Source: Diphasiastrum complanatum
Taxonomy: Eukaryota > Streptophyta > Lycopodiopsida > Lycopodiales > Lycopodiaceae
Reading direction: 5' to 3'
Assembly: GCA_029204225.1 (NCBI GenBank)
Contig: CM055095.1
Location: 45,001,446-45,065,445, forward strand
DNA length: 64,000 nucleotides
Shown here: positions 54,379 through 64,000 of the stretch, piece by piece
How the letters are laid out: every line of letters begins with the position of its first letter
Numbering within the stretch: position 1 is the first letter of the stretch
Position numbers and translations under genes: made by a program
The notes under the pieces: model-generated
The model's database searches: none
Seen by the model: only the letters and a program-made list of their open reading frames with translations
What the model was told of the DNA's origin: nothing

Positions 54379-56577
54379 GTGAGACAAAATGATGTATTTC
54401 AACTCATTGTAATATTAATCATATTGCTCACAAATGCAATTACACTTTATTAATTGACTAGTTGACATTGAACAAGAAGTCGATGCATGTGAGTACACAA
54501 TTTGTGATCATCATTTTTTTGTGATACATAAATTTCTTTTTTCGCTTGTGAATATGGCAACCAATGTTGATAGAAAATGGAATTCAATGTGTTGATAGGT
54601 AACAAATTCAAAAAGTGACATCCATTTACATTCTGTTTTATACCGTGGTTTATACCGAGGGGCCTTTCTTTCATCAGTCTCGGTATTACCCTCGGCTACC
54701 AGAGTGTCCTGAAATGCCTCTGGCCACATGGACCCTCTTTATAACCCTCTCTATAAATGTCTCAAAAACATGTCCAAATTTGGTATGCTTATATCAACAT
54801 TAGTCTCGGTATACCCCTCAAATTAGCTTCAGTATTTCGATGTATGTTCCGAGGCCCTTAGTGATCTTATAATCCTCTCTATAAATTTCTCAAAAACAAG
54901 TTCACATTTGGTAGGCTTATACCAAGGCCATACATCGGACCCGAACCTCGAGCATTCCACTCCTCCCACGACTCATTTTAAAAGCTATCTTTCAAAGAAA
55001 CGCTCAAAAAAAGCCTTGGAAATTGCCCGTCCTCTTGTAGTGTCATAAGAGAAGGATCAAGTCATAGTCCAGTTTGTAGTGCATTCCTAGCTCACTTTCA
55101 TGCCAACATAAGTCAAAATAATTGTGTCATTATAAAGGCCTAATGAAAATGATAATATCTAGATCACACTATGTGAATAATGCTACGTGATCCCTAAAGA
55201 TGATATAGGTTGGACTTTGGAAAAGTCATGGAGTCAATTGTGAGGCTTAATTACACATTTAGTTTTAATATGGCCATGTGAAACTTTAATTTTTTATTAA
55301 TGACTCTTGTGCATTAAAAAAGAGTCAAACTATGATCGCAAAAAAAAGGTACTACAATTCAAATGTAACTATAAAAATAAGACTAATCTACATGCTAGAT
55401 TAAAACTTATCATGCATAAAATAAATAATTAGAATGCTACATCTTTATCTATAAGTCAAGTTGAAAAAAAAAGTTGTGAATAATTTTTATTTAGTACATT
55501 AATTGTTCTACTTCAATTGATATCATTAAAATGACAATCATGATATGATTGCAATGGTCACTTTCTATAAAATATCAATCTAATGATCTATAATATGATT
55601 GCAAAGGACATAACAACAATTATCTAAAATAAATCTATAGTCCAATATAATTTTACATAGGTTGTGAACATTGCTTTATAAGAGTATTATCAATATTTTT
55701 TGGTGCTAGGTACTAAACTACATAAATATTATTTATGGAAGCATATTTAAGAAATTGTCTTTTCATTTAGATTATGAGATCTTGAATCAGTTTCGATAGC
55801 ATGCATTACTATAACTCGCTTAATTTCATTGTATCTCCATAAAATTTTCATACCAGTTTTAGAGAGAGACGTTTTAAGTATAAACAAGCGAAAAAATTGT
55901 ATGATCTAATTATGAAGTCTTCAACTTGTAGATTTATCTTGTACAGTATAGTTCTTAAATTATTGAAACATATGCTTTTGTTAAATACTCTTTCATCTCA
56001 TGTATTGACTAAGTATTTTTTGGCCTTTTAATTTTAGTGCAATGATCCATTAAATTCCAAAATGTCTTTTAGATTTTTACGTGTGGTTACAAATAACTTA
56101 TAGTATCAATTATAAGGTGGACAATATGGCTATGCACGACCTTAGTCGAGTTGAAGAGGGAACACTAATTTAGTGCTTATAATTATTCCTATATAGAGGA
56201 AAATGACCTTTGACTTAAAGGAGTGAAATTAGGAGTGCATATCACAAGGCCACATGTGAGATATCACAAGGCCACATGTGAGGGATGCTTACCAATGTAA
56301 AAAATATATAAAATTTATTATGCACAAGTAGACTTGTGTTTTTCAATAAGATCACTTTCACATAATTTTAAATTTTAGAGCACATGCGCTTCAATAAAAT
56401 ATTTTAATTTTTAAGTTACAAAGATTTTTTTTTTCTGAATTGATTCATGAGCTCATGTTAGAAATCAACAATTTCTACCAATGAAGATGATAAAATTTGT
56501 CAATTTTTTTGTGAGATGTTTTGATTTACAAGTCAATATTTATATTTCATAAAAGTCACAAAAATTAACCTTATTGA
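54379..56577. other. AT-rich intergenic region
   Basis: No gene is supported. It includes a 22-bp perfect tandem duplication at 56239-56282. Confidence 0.45.
56239..56282 (+). repeat. 22-bp perfect tandem duplication
   Basis: ATATCACAAGGCCACATGTG plus AG occurs twice back to back without a mismatch, suggesting a recent event. Confidence 0.93.
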
Positions 56578-57960
56578 ATATCATGGGAGTATGTACACCT
56601 TTGCATTCAAGCATGTTGAAGTCTTCAATGATCTTTTGAGTGTACTTTTGTTGGTGAAGATACAACTTACCACCTTCAAAGTCTCTCACGATCTGCAAGC
56701 CTAGATAGATTTTAGCTTCTCCTAGGTCAACGATCTCAAATATTTTAGAAATGTGTATTTTGACATCTGAAATTAACTTATCTCTTCTTGAGAAGAAAAG
56801 CGTGTCATCAACATAAACAGCTAAAATGATTATTTTATTTTGGACATGTTTGATATAAACATTTGATTCAGCAAATAGAGGTTTGAAGCCTATGGAACGT
56901 AATGCTTCATCCTTTTTTCTATGCCATTGTCTCGCTGTTTGCTTCAGACCATAAATGCTTTTATTCATGTGACATCCGTATTCTGGATATTCTTGGCAAA
57001 AACCAAGTGGTTGGTCTATGAATAAATCTTTTTTCAATTCTGTGTGCAAGAATGCAGTTTTCTTATGGATTTTCAGATCATGAGCCACTGCATACGCAAA
57101 TAACAAGCAAATTGATGTATGTTTGACTATTGGTGAGAAAGTGTCAGTGTAGTTGATCCCATACTTCTGTGAAAATCCTTTAGCAACTAACCTTGCCTTG
57201 TATTTCATGTTTTCTCCATCAGGACATGTTTTGATCTTGTAGATCCCTTGCACTTGACTGGTTTTCTGCCATCAGGTATAGGTGCAAGTGTCCATACATT
57301 GTTCTTGCACATGGATAACATTTCGTCCTCCATTGCCTGAATCCAACGATCTTTATCTGGTCCATCTACAGCTTTTTCGAATGTCTGAGGTTCGTCAGAA
57401 AATCCACAAAATTTGATGACTGTATTAAAAATATCTTGACCATACCTTTCTGGTGGTTTTTGTTGTCTGTCTGATCTTCTCACAGGTGGTTTCGAGTTCG
57501 ATTCTGATTCAAACTTTTCTGCTGGAATTTGAACTGGCGATTCATGTCTGTCAAGCACTCGATCTTGACCTCCCTCTGAATTTGGTAGCTCTCTTTCATT
57601 TTCTGCTTGTTTTTCTTCTGTTGTCGTTGGTAGCTCATAATAATTTTTGAGAATATCATAGCCGACTAGATCACTGTCTGTTATGTATTTCGTCTCATCA
57701 AATTTAACATCTCGAACAACTTTTATCTTGCTGGTTTCGGGTACATAAACACGATAATATGACGAATGTAATTTGAATCCTACCAGAAAATCTTGTTTTG
57801 TCTTTTCATCGAGTTTCTTTCTCAGCTTATCTGGTATGTGCATATACACTACGCATCAAATGTCCGAACATGCGCAAGAGTTGGCTTCAATTTCCACCAT
57901 ATCTCATGAGGAGTTTTATCCGGTATTCAAGATTTCAAAATACAATTCTGAAGATATTTT
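56578..57960 (-). pseudogene. pol: copia integrase C-terminus and reverse transcriptase (A3)
   Basis: The frame 57849-57205 covers HIPDKLRKKLDEKTKQDFLV, the linker and RDKDRW-type RT start (DGPDKDRWIQAMEDEM), ending at a frameshift in the KCKWIYKIK motif. The overlapping frame 57253-56540 covers LVAKGFSQKYGINYTDTFSP, KKTAFLHTELKKDLFIDQPLG, the intact catalytic box AVYVDDTLFF (about 56828-56799) and the RT thumb. Apart from the one frameshift and small losses, for example in DLKIHxxDEKTAF, this is the best preserved RT in the window. Confidence 0.88.
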
Positions 57961-58152
57961 TTTTTAAACTCCATTCTCTAAGTTCTTTGCCAGGAGTAGC
58001 TTATGGCTTCTCCTCAATTGGTTCTACCCATTGCCATAGACCTTCGCACTTCAACAAGAGTGAAGTCTTTAATTTCCAAATCAAATAGTTTGAACCTTCT
58101 GGGTCCAAGATTGTAGTGGTCTTAGCTTGAATATTGATGATAGACGACATCT
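57961..58152 (-). pseudogene. gag: copia Gag start (A3), fused to integrase by deletion
   Basis: It starts MSSIINIQAKTTTILDPEG at 58152 and continues SNYLIWKLKTSLL to KELREWSLK with one stop (AAGCCATAA). At about 57962 it switches within a run of A to LQNCILKS and then PDKTPHEIWWKLKP of the integrase. A deletion of roughly 1.5-2.5 kb has removed most of gag, the protease and the integrase core. Confidence 0.83.
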
Positions 58153-58252
58153 TTTAATTTTGAATAACCTCCAGATAGCGACTTATTGATGGATGTATAA
58201 AGAATGCTGAGAGGGATGCGAAGATACCACAGTATCAACTTTAATTTTGTAT

Positions 58253-58264
58253 GCTCTGATACCA
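58253..58264 (-). other. Primer-binding site of A3
   Basis: The minus strand reads TGGTATCAGAGC one base from the LTR end. One 35-bp unit, TGGTATCAGAGC...GATACTG, is followed by TGGTATCTTCGC, so A3 carries a single repeat unit where A1 has four to five. Confidence 0.85.
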
Positions 58265-58265
58265 C

Positions 58266-59671
58266 TATGGGAAAATATTAATTATTCTTCCAAAGAGAAT
58301 ACGATGCAAGTTTGAATAAATCAAACTAATATCAGTGTCTTCAAGCGGGTTTGTATCTGATCTATGTAGTAATAGAAAAGTATTAGTTCTAATTGAATAT
58401 GCATGTGAAAATTATATGCGGAAGTAAGAGACAGCTTAAGACAATTTAGACAATGAAAAAGTATTGATCAAAAATGAATTTTTATAAATCTGAATCTGAT
58501 TTATCAATATACATCTCTTGCTGTCTTATCTCGATGTTGTGTCTCTGATTGAGTGAGTGAGATACAACGAGTAGTGCACATGTATTTATATTGCTACAAG
58601 ACAGGTCTTTTGGCCTTTTATTTACAAGTCTTTTGGCCTTTCAATGTTGTAACAGTAGATATATAAGCATTTACGACGGTTGATATTCAAATAGATGCTC
58701 TGTTTTCAGACTCGAATAGATTCTGTTTGCAAATTATTTGCGACAGTCCATCTCTTCATCTCAGCTTCGTGTTTCACGAATTATTCCGACACTTGTCTCT
58801 TCGCGACATTTTCGTCTTTCGCGACAGATAACAATTCTTGAGCTTGACAATTTTGCGACATTTGAGGTTTGAACAAGAAACAGAGTATTTCTCGACAAGA
58901 TTTTGTTCACGAATCTTTTGAGCTTGAACAAAAAAGCCATGAATCTATAATTCTGAATCTGAATCATCAATAGACATCTCTTGCTGTCTTATGTTGCTGT
59001 TGTGTTTCTGATTGAGTGAGTGAGTTACAACGAGTAGTAAACAAATATTTATATTGCTACAAGACAGGTCTTTTGGCCTTTTATTTACAAGTCTTTTGGC
59101 TTTTCAACGCTGTAACAATAGATATCTAACTGTTTACAACGGTTGATATTCAAATAGATGCTCTATTTTCAGTTTTGAATAAATTTTGTTCGCGAATTAT
59201 TCACGACAGTCCAATTCTTTGTCTCAGCTTCGTGTTATGCGAATTATTCGTGACACTTGTCTCTTTGCGACAATTTCGTCTTTAGTGACTTTTTCGCGAC
59301 AGATGACAATTCTTGAGCTTGAAGAAGAAATTTAGAAAATTTCGCGAACTGTTCGTGACAGTTTTGCAAGAGGTGAGCTTGAAGAACAATCTAGAAGATT
59401 TCGCAAATTATTCGCGACAATTTCGTGACATCTGAGGTTTGAACAAGAAACAGAATATTTTGCGACATGATTCTGTTCACGAATCTTTCAAGCTTGAACA
59501 AGAAAGCCACAATCTTCTCCAAGAAACTGTTTTGTGAATATTTTGTGAATCTTTTGAGTTGGTCACGAATAGAAATGTTTCGAGTTTGCATTCGTTTCTT
59601 TCTCATTGTTTGTCAAGTAAACTGCACGCTTTGTTAGTAGAATCGAGATCTGTCTGATTAGTTGTTCTACA
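58266..59671 (-). repeat. 5' LTR of A3 with internal tandem duplication
   Basis: The ends are family A (TGTAGAACAACTAATCAGAC at 59671; degenerate CCCATA at 58266). A segment of about 460-570 bp is present twice, at 58480-58939 and 58940-59511. Anchors such as ACATCTCTTGCTGTCTTAT recur 463 bp apart. The copies are about 90% alike. Both have the TATTTATATTGC promoter element and TCGCGA palindromes. Confidence 0.87.
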
Positions 59672-60660
59672 ACCCCAAAAGGATTTAGGAAGATTTTCAC
59701 CTAACCTCATAGCTTTGGCTCCTTCACATAAGGTTCTATTATTCATCTCGGCCACTCCATTTTGTTGTGGTGTTCATGGACTTGTGAGCTCCTCTTCATC
59801 CCATTTGCATCACAAAAAGATTTGAACTTGGTAGAAATATACTCACCACCATTGTCACTCCTCAAGCACTTGATCTTGGTAGAGAATTGGACCTCCCTTG
59901 CAATCTTGAACTTGACAAAGACATCATACACCTCATTCTTGATCTTTAATAGATACACCCAACAAAACCTACTAAAATCATCAATAAATTACATACATTT
60001 TATCACCACCATTGCTAATTGTAGAAACTCCATGAATGTCTGATTGCACAAGTTGGAAAGGCTTAGTAGATCTCTTCTAAGGTAATCAATATGACTTTGA
60101 TAAATCACATTGCTCACAAACATGATTCATGCTAGTTCTAAGAGACTTTGGAAGACCAAACACAACTTTCCTCTTTTCCATTACCTCCAATGACTTGAAG
60201 TTGAAATGTCCCATTCTCTTGTGCATTGACAATTGCTCCTTTTGCATATATCCAACTTGGCTAGCAAAAATGCAAGCATCAAGTTTGAACAATTCACGTT
60301 GCCTCAATATCCTTCTTCTTGATCAAGCATGCATTACCATAAAAGTCCATCTCAAGACCCTTATTTAGCATTTGACTCACACTAAGAAGTTTCTTAGTAA
60401 TAGAAGGAATGAACATAACATCTTTCAAATGAATATTCCTATTTGTAGAGAGAGAAATAAGAATTGTGCGAATCCCTTTGATTGCACACTCACCATCATT
60501 GGCAGTGTAGATCACCCTCTTGTCACCTTCATATGCCAACGAAGATGAAAAACACTCTTTATGAAAGGTCACATGTGAGGTTGCTCCACTATCAATCCAC
60601 CAAGGATCAATATCTCCATCATTAGTAATCAAACATGAAGACATCACAAAAGCATCATCA
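59672..60660 (-). pseudogene. pol: copia protease and integrase (B2)
   Basis: The protease reads DPWWIDSGATSHVTFHKECF near 60610, with an intact DSGAT active site, and MFIPSITKKLLSVSQML. The GAG-pre-integrase zinc module has MHKRMGHFNFKSL and CEQCDLSKSY. After a frame break the integrase reads KCLRSDNGGEYISTKF, which holds the second catalytic aspartate. A further frame change gives EMNNRTLCEGAKAMRLGENL and ends KSFWG. The first integrase carboxylate region (60040-60000) is degraded. Confidence 0.85.
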
Positions 60661-61010
60661 TTTGAGTTTTGATCACACCATCTTCATCAGGAGTTAGATT
60701 TCCTTGCTTATCACCTTGATCTCTCTTCTTTTTAGCAAAATGTCCTTTGACTCCACAATGGAAACATTTGAGCTTAGATCTATCTTTCTTCTTGCCGAAA
60801 AAGTAAAGGGCTCACCTTGATCTTGCCCTTTAGACCACTTGCCTTTGCTATCCTTTGAAAATAGCCTCCTCCTCTCCAACTTGAGATATGGAAGTAGATC
60901 CTCCTCTTGATAGAAGCCTAAACTCCTCATTCACCAAGATTTATTGCAAGTCTTCCATACTTGAATAGAAAAACTATAAGATTAGCATGATCATCCAAAA
61001 AGCCATTAAG
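60661..61010 (-). pseudogene. gag: copia Gag C-terminus (B2)
   Basis: It begins LNGFLDDHANL right at the LTR edge, matching LNGLLDAHANI of B1. After stops it reads the basic linker KGKWSKGQDQGE and a knuckle CFHCGVKGHFAKKK, whose last cysteine position is lysine. The N-terminal half of gag and the whole leader are missing. Confidence 0.8.
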
Positions 61011-61361
61011 TGTGAAGAATTTCAGATCATTAAGATCCAAAATGTGTCCTTTGATCTTTGATTAGAAAGTCAACACAATCAAGAACATTGCCAATGTAGG
61101 AAAATTAGAATCTACTCAATGAAAGAGAAGAAAACTCAATAAGAACTTGATCAAACATCAAATATATGATAAAATTAAGTTTTTGTCCGTACAATAATAG
61201 TACCCTACTGTACTTTTCTATTGTATAGTACCCTACTATACTTCCCACGTATGGATCCAAGAATAGCAAAATATGAGCATTCTACACACAAGATTGCAAG
61301 ATATCATCAAGATAGTTCACCAATGGATACATGAACCCAAGAGACCTCATGTATAAGCATG

Positions 61362-61443
<82 letters not shown>

Positions 61444-62015
61444 TGCTTTATCCCACAAATTTACACTATATATAACAGATCCATGCCTAAAAAATGAGTT
61501 TGGTTTCCCTCCAAAACTTCTCTAGTTCAAAAACCCTATCATCAATATGACTAGTTTCAATGTATGTAGCATTTAAATTTGAATGTGTCCAAATTTGACC
61601 TAATAACTTTCCCACACTTTCCAAAAGTGTTTATTCATATTGTTTGTTTGACATAGGCTTTGCTACACCTTCCACCTGGGAGAATGTAACCTTCAAATTT
61701 GGAGAGGCTCTTGTTGTTGCTAATAGAACCTTGCTATGCTGATATGGTCATCTTGTGTTCGTAGGGGTTTATTGATATCAAGGGCGATTGGGGGCAGCCC
61801 TCGATCCCAAAAATCTTTGAGTTCTGCCAGAAATGCTACGAAGCCCAATTATCCGCAAAATATCTGACGTCGTGATCAGGATTGCCATGGTAATGATTTT
61901 AAACTAAAATAACTTTCATAAAGTTTATCTTTAAGTCTAAAATGCATATTGGCCTAATATTGACAATTAACCAAAATACGACTAAGCTTGACTAAACTAG
62001 TTGAAATCTCTCACA
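61011..62015 (-). repeat. Family-B LTR number 4
   Basis: The minus strand begins TGTGAGAGATTTCAACTAG at 62015 and ends ATTCTTCACA at 61011. It carries a GA microsatellite (61366-61439) and about 245 bp of foreign sequence (61655-61903) not found in the other B LTRs. Confidence 0.82.
61366..61439. repeat. (GA)37 microsatellite in a B LTR
   Basis: About 74 bp of GA repeat at the place where the other B LTRs have short CTCTCTCTTCTCTC-type sequence. It probably expanded from that seed. Confidence 0.95.
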
Positions 62016-62098
62016 CTCCCTCTTCAACTAGTTTTGGCGTAGTTTTAACCAGTGTTGGGCGGGTATTGATTTTTTTTCCGCTTCTCAACCCAGTTATC

Positions 62099-62246
62099 AA
62101 CCCGGTTCTAAAGAACCTAACCGGCGGGTACACTATTTCTCAAGAACCGGCTTCTATGTAGAACCGGCGGGTATGCTCTTTTGTAGAAACCGGCCATGGT
62201 TGAGAACCGTCGGGTCCCTTTGAGCCTTAGATTGCCAAACCGGCTT
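62099..62246. repeat. Subterminal AACCGG motif array of the hAT element
   Basis: Seven AACCGG-like words occur within 150 bp (near 62099, 62119, 62145, 62162, 62188, 62204 and 62238); three are followed by the longer CGGGT. Clustered short subterminal motifs are transposase-binding sites in Ac and other hAT elements. That role here is inferred. Confidence 0.75.
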
Positions 62247-63090
62247 ACAACTCGTAAGCTCGAGATGATCCTGAAAAATTCACGGGTGGAGTGTAGAGTA
62301 TTGAGTATTCATCAGGGCTTCCTTGTGAGACCACATTTCCCGGCAACTCACTTTGGGATCCAAGTTCTTTTAAAAAAAAAATTCTTACTCCCCACATTGG
62401 TACTAGTTTTGAAATAAGAACTAATGAAATAAGAAAATAACAAATAACTTCAAATGGCCTCAAGCCTCATAACTCATAACTCTTACCTGCCACCCTTCTG
62501 CCACGAGCCTCATAACTCATAACTCTTACCTGCCAACTTCCAACTGCCCACGCAGTGAGCCTCCTGAGCATCCATTTCACCCACACCCATAATTCATTTC
62601 ACCCACGCCCATGATCATTGAGCAGAGGCATCGTAGCCTTGACTCATCTTTGATTTTCAGATGAGCACAAGCATCGCACCATCAACAAGCACGATCAGCG
62701 AGCACCATCAGAGAGCGCATCAGAAGCAGAAGCGTGAAGACCCTGGTGAGGCTTAGATCTGTACTTCGATAGGCCTTTCAGTCTCTACATTCCAGAGAGT
62801 GATGGCATGCAGATAGGACAAGAACCTTAATTGGTATTCAATATATCTAATTGGATTGAAATTACAGAGCCTACTCCAGTACATGTCTTTAAACACAGTG
62901 GCCTATGATTTGCATATCCTAGAAGGCTTTACAGGTCAATCTGCCTTAATGTCAGAAGGTAGAGCAAGAACATTTGCAAGCATGGTTGAGGGTGAAAGTG
63001 GTGATGAAGGGCAAGAAACAAGTGGACCAATGGGAGATAGAGTTACTAAATTCATTGTTGAGCTGTCAATTGGCTTTGTTGGCCCAATAA

Positions 63091-64000
63091 CAGTCATTCT
63101 GGAGGCCTTACAATCGTAATGCCCTGACTTGGTCTTTTTATGTTGTGAATGACAAAAGTCTGGTGGATTTGAAGAATCCTCAACAGATGAGGTGTGTCAT
63201 TTGCCATCCTGATACAAAACAATTATTTGCACACAACACTTCACAAAGTAGGAAAGGTTTTGTGACATACAATAAAGAGCATGGGACCACTGCAATGAAA
63301 AAGCATGTTTTTAGTGAGCATGCAGAAGTATTGAGCAAGTACAAGGCTCAAAAGGATTCCATATGCCCTAAAGAAAATGCTCGTCATCCTACGAAGAAGA
63401 GAAATTTACCTTCTTCTTCTGCCATAACTAGTTTCTATGGTAGTTCTACACCTTACAAGAAGGAGGATGATCAACAACAATGTTTTTTGGAAGATTTAGT
63501 GCTCTACATTGTGAAAGGGTGTAGGCCCTTATCAAGTGTGGAGAATATATGGTTGAGGAGGTTAATTGTTAGACAATGCAATCGTTTAGTATTTCCTTCT
63601 CGTCACCAACTTGTGGAGGAGGTGATACCATAGATGGTTGCCAAAACTTTGGAAAGGTATGTCCTCCCTTTGTTGGCTAGTTGTGTGACTGCTACAACAT
63701 CATTTGATTTTTGGATGTCAGGTGGAGGAATTGACACTTTTGCCTTAGTTATAAACTTTCTGAATGACTCTTGGGTTCCTTGTCATGTGACCATGGGATT
63801 GTTTGAGACACCTAACACGAGTGGTGCAGCCATGGCTCTACAATTGAAAGAACTTTTGTCTCAATACAATCTTACCTCACGAATAATTGGGTATGTGAAG
63901 GATGAGGGCGCAAATTTGAACACAATGACAAATGCTCTTATCTTTGTGGTGGATTATGAGCCTTTGAATTTGTGTGAGCCCTATGCAGGGACTTGTTTTG
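63091..64000 (+). pseudogene. hAT transposase with BED zinc finger (partial at window edge)
   Basis: The frame from 63091 reads RNALTWSFYVVNDKSLVDLK, then a BED-type zinc finger with CVIC (about 63199-63210) and HGTTAMKKHVFSEH (about 63280-63320). A lysine/serine-rich linker follows. The catalytic-domain start comes next: FDFWMSGGGIDTFALVINFL (about 63690) and GYVKDEGANLNTMTNAL (about 63890), which fits the second conserved acidic region. One TAG stop at 63631-63633 interrupts it; the frame then stays open to 64000. The transposase cuts and pastes the element. A possible 5' exon starts at 62661 (MSTSIAPSTSTISEHHQ) and ends CCTG|GTGAGG. The open frame at 62856-63119 is in another frame, so the N-terminus is uncertain. 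Confidence 0.82.

Larger units (their letters stand above)
56578..59671 (-). mobile_element. Ty1/copia element A3 (3'-truncated, internally deleted)
   Basis: The minus-strand order is a long 5' LTR (59671-58266), a primer-binding site, the Gag start, a jump to the integrase C-terminus, and RT up to HTPMI at about 56578. RNase H, polypurine tract and 3' LTR are missing. The proteins are closest to A1. It is inserted in the integrase of B2. Confidence 0.9.
59672..62015 (-). mobile_element. copia element B2 (LTR, late gag, protease, early integrase)
   Basis: The minus-strand order is LTR (62015-61011), late gag, protease, GAG-pre-integrase and integrase to KSFWG, where A3 is inserted. The primer-binding site and early gag are missing. 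Upstream of the LTR is a polypurine tract (GAAGAGGGAG), so the LTR itself has the context of a 3' LTR. Confidence 0.85.
62050..64000 (+). mobile_element. hAT DNA transposon, 5' part
   Basis: The left end CAGTGTTGGGCGGGTATTG at 62050 has the CAG(T/G)G-type start of hAT terminal inverted repeats. It lies 35 bp outside the B2 LTR, so the element is inserted in B sequence. A subterminal motif array follows at once, then a BED-zinc-finger hAT transposase. The right end is outside the window, so the terminal repeat and 8-bp target duplication cannot be checked. Confidence 0.7.

Overview
This is nuclear DNA from a large, repeat-rich plant genome. Two host genes with ordinary plant intron–exon structure sit in nested, decayed LTR retrotransposons, alongside LINE and Ty3/gypsy scraps, a hAT DNA transposon and long GA/TC microsatellites. 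I infer a vascular plant, probably a gymnosperm such as a conifer, from the 7.4-kb repeat-bearing laccase intron, the age of the elements and the F420-oxidoreductase-like gene. No single marker proves the species.

Host genes. (1) A three-exon, + strand gene at 15242-17694 encodes a 226-residue NADPH-binding protein of the F420-dependent NADP oxidoreductase fold. (2) A six-exon, - strand laccase at 47502-37545 encodes 561 residues with a signal peptide and all four copper-binding motifs. Its internal exons of 152, 245 and 129 bp match the classic plant laccase pattern. Both reading frames are intact and look functional.

Mobile DNA, left to right. A gag zinc-knuckle scrap (2545-3205) abuts copia element A1 (+, 3206-8322). 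A1 is joined tail-to-tail to A2 (-, 8323-12788), which cuts a family-B LTR (12789-13296). After gene 1 come a LINE reverse-transcriptase scrap, a GAGTAAA motif field, a gypsy integrase scrap cut by a second B LTR, and B1 (LTR plus gag, 24935-26652). B1 is interrupted by copia C (-, 26653-36483). Copia D (-, 31286-36474, TSD AATCC) sits inside C four bases from the end of its 5' LTR. After the laccase come a copia RNase H scrap, a D-like LTR, a copia protease/integrase scrap, an unidentified - strand reading frame, an acidic + strand reading frame, and A3 (-, 56578-59671), which is inserted in B2 (-, 59672-62015). Last is a hAT element running off the right edge (62050-64000) with a subterminal motif array.

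All the retroelements are broken by stops, deletions and frameshifts. The most unusual structures are internal inversions inside two copia families (C and D), the tail-to-tail A1/A2 pair sharing one LTR, and a 35-bp primer-binding-site unit amplified in tandem in A1. I found no convincing new defence or metabolic system. The best leads are the unidentified reading frame at 53346-53987, the hAT subterminal array, the palindrome-rich family-A LTRs and the inversion pattern.
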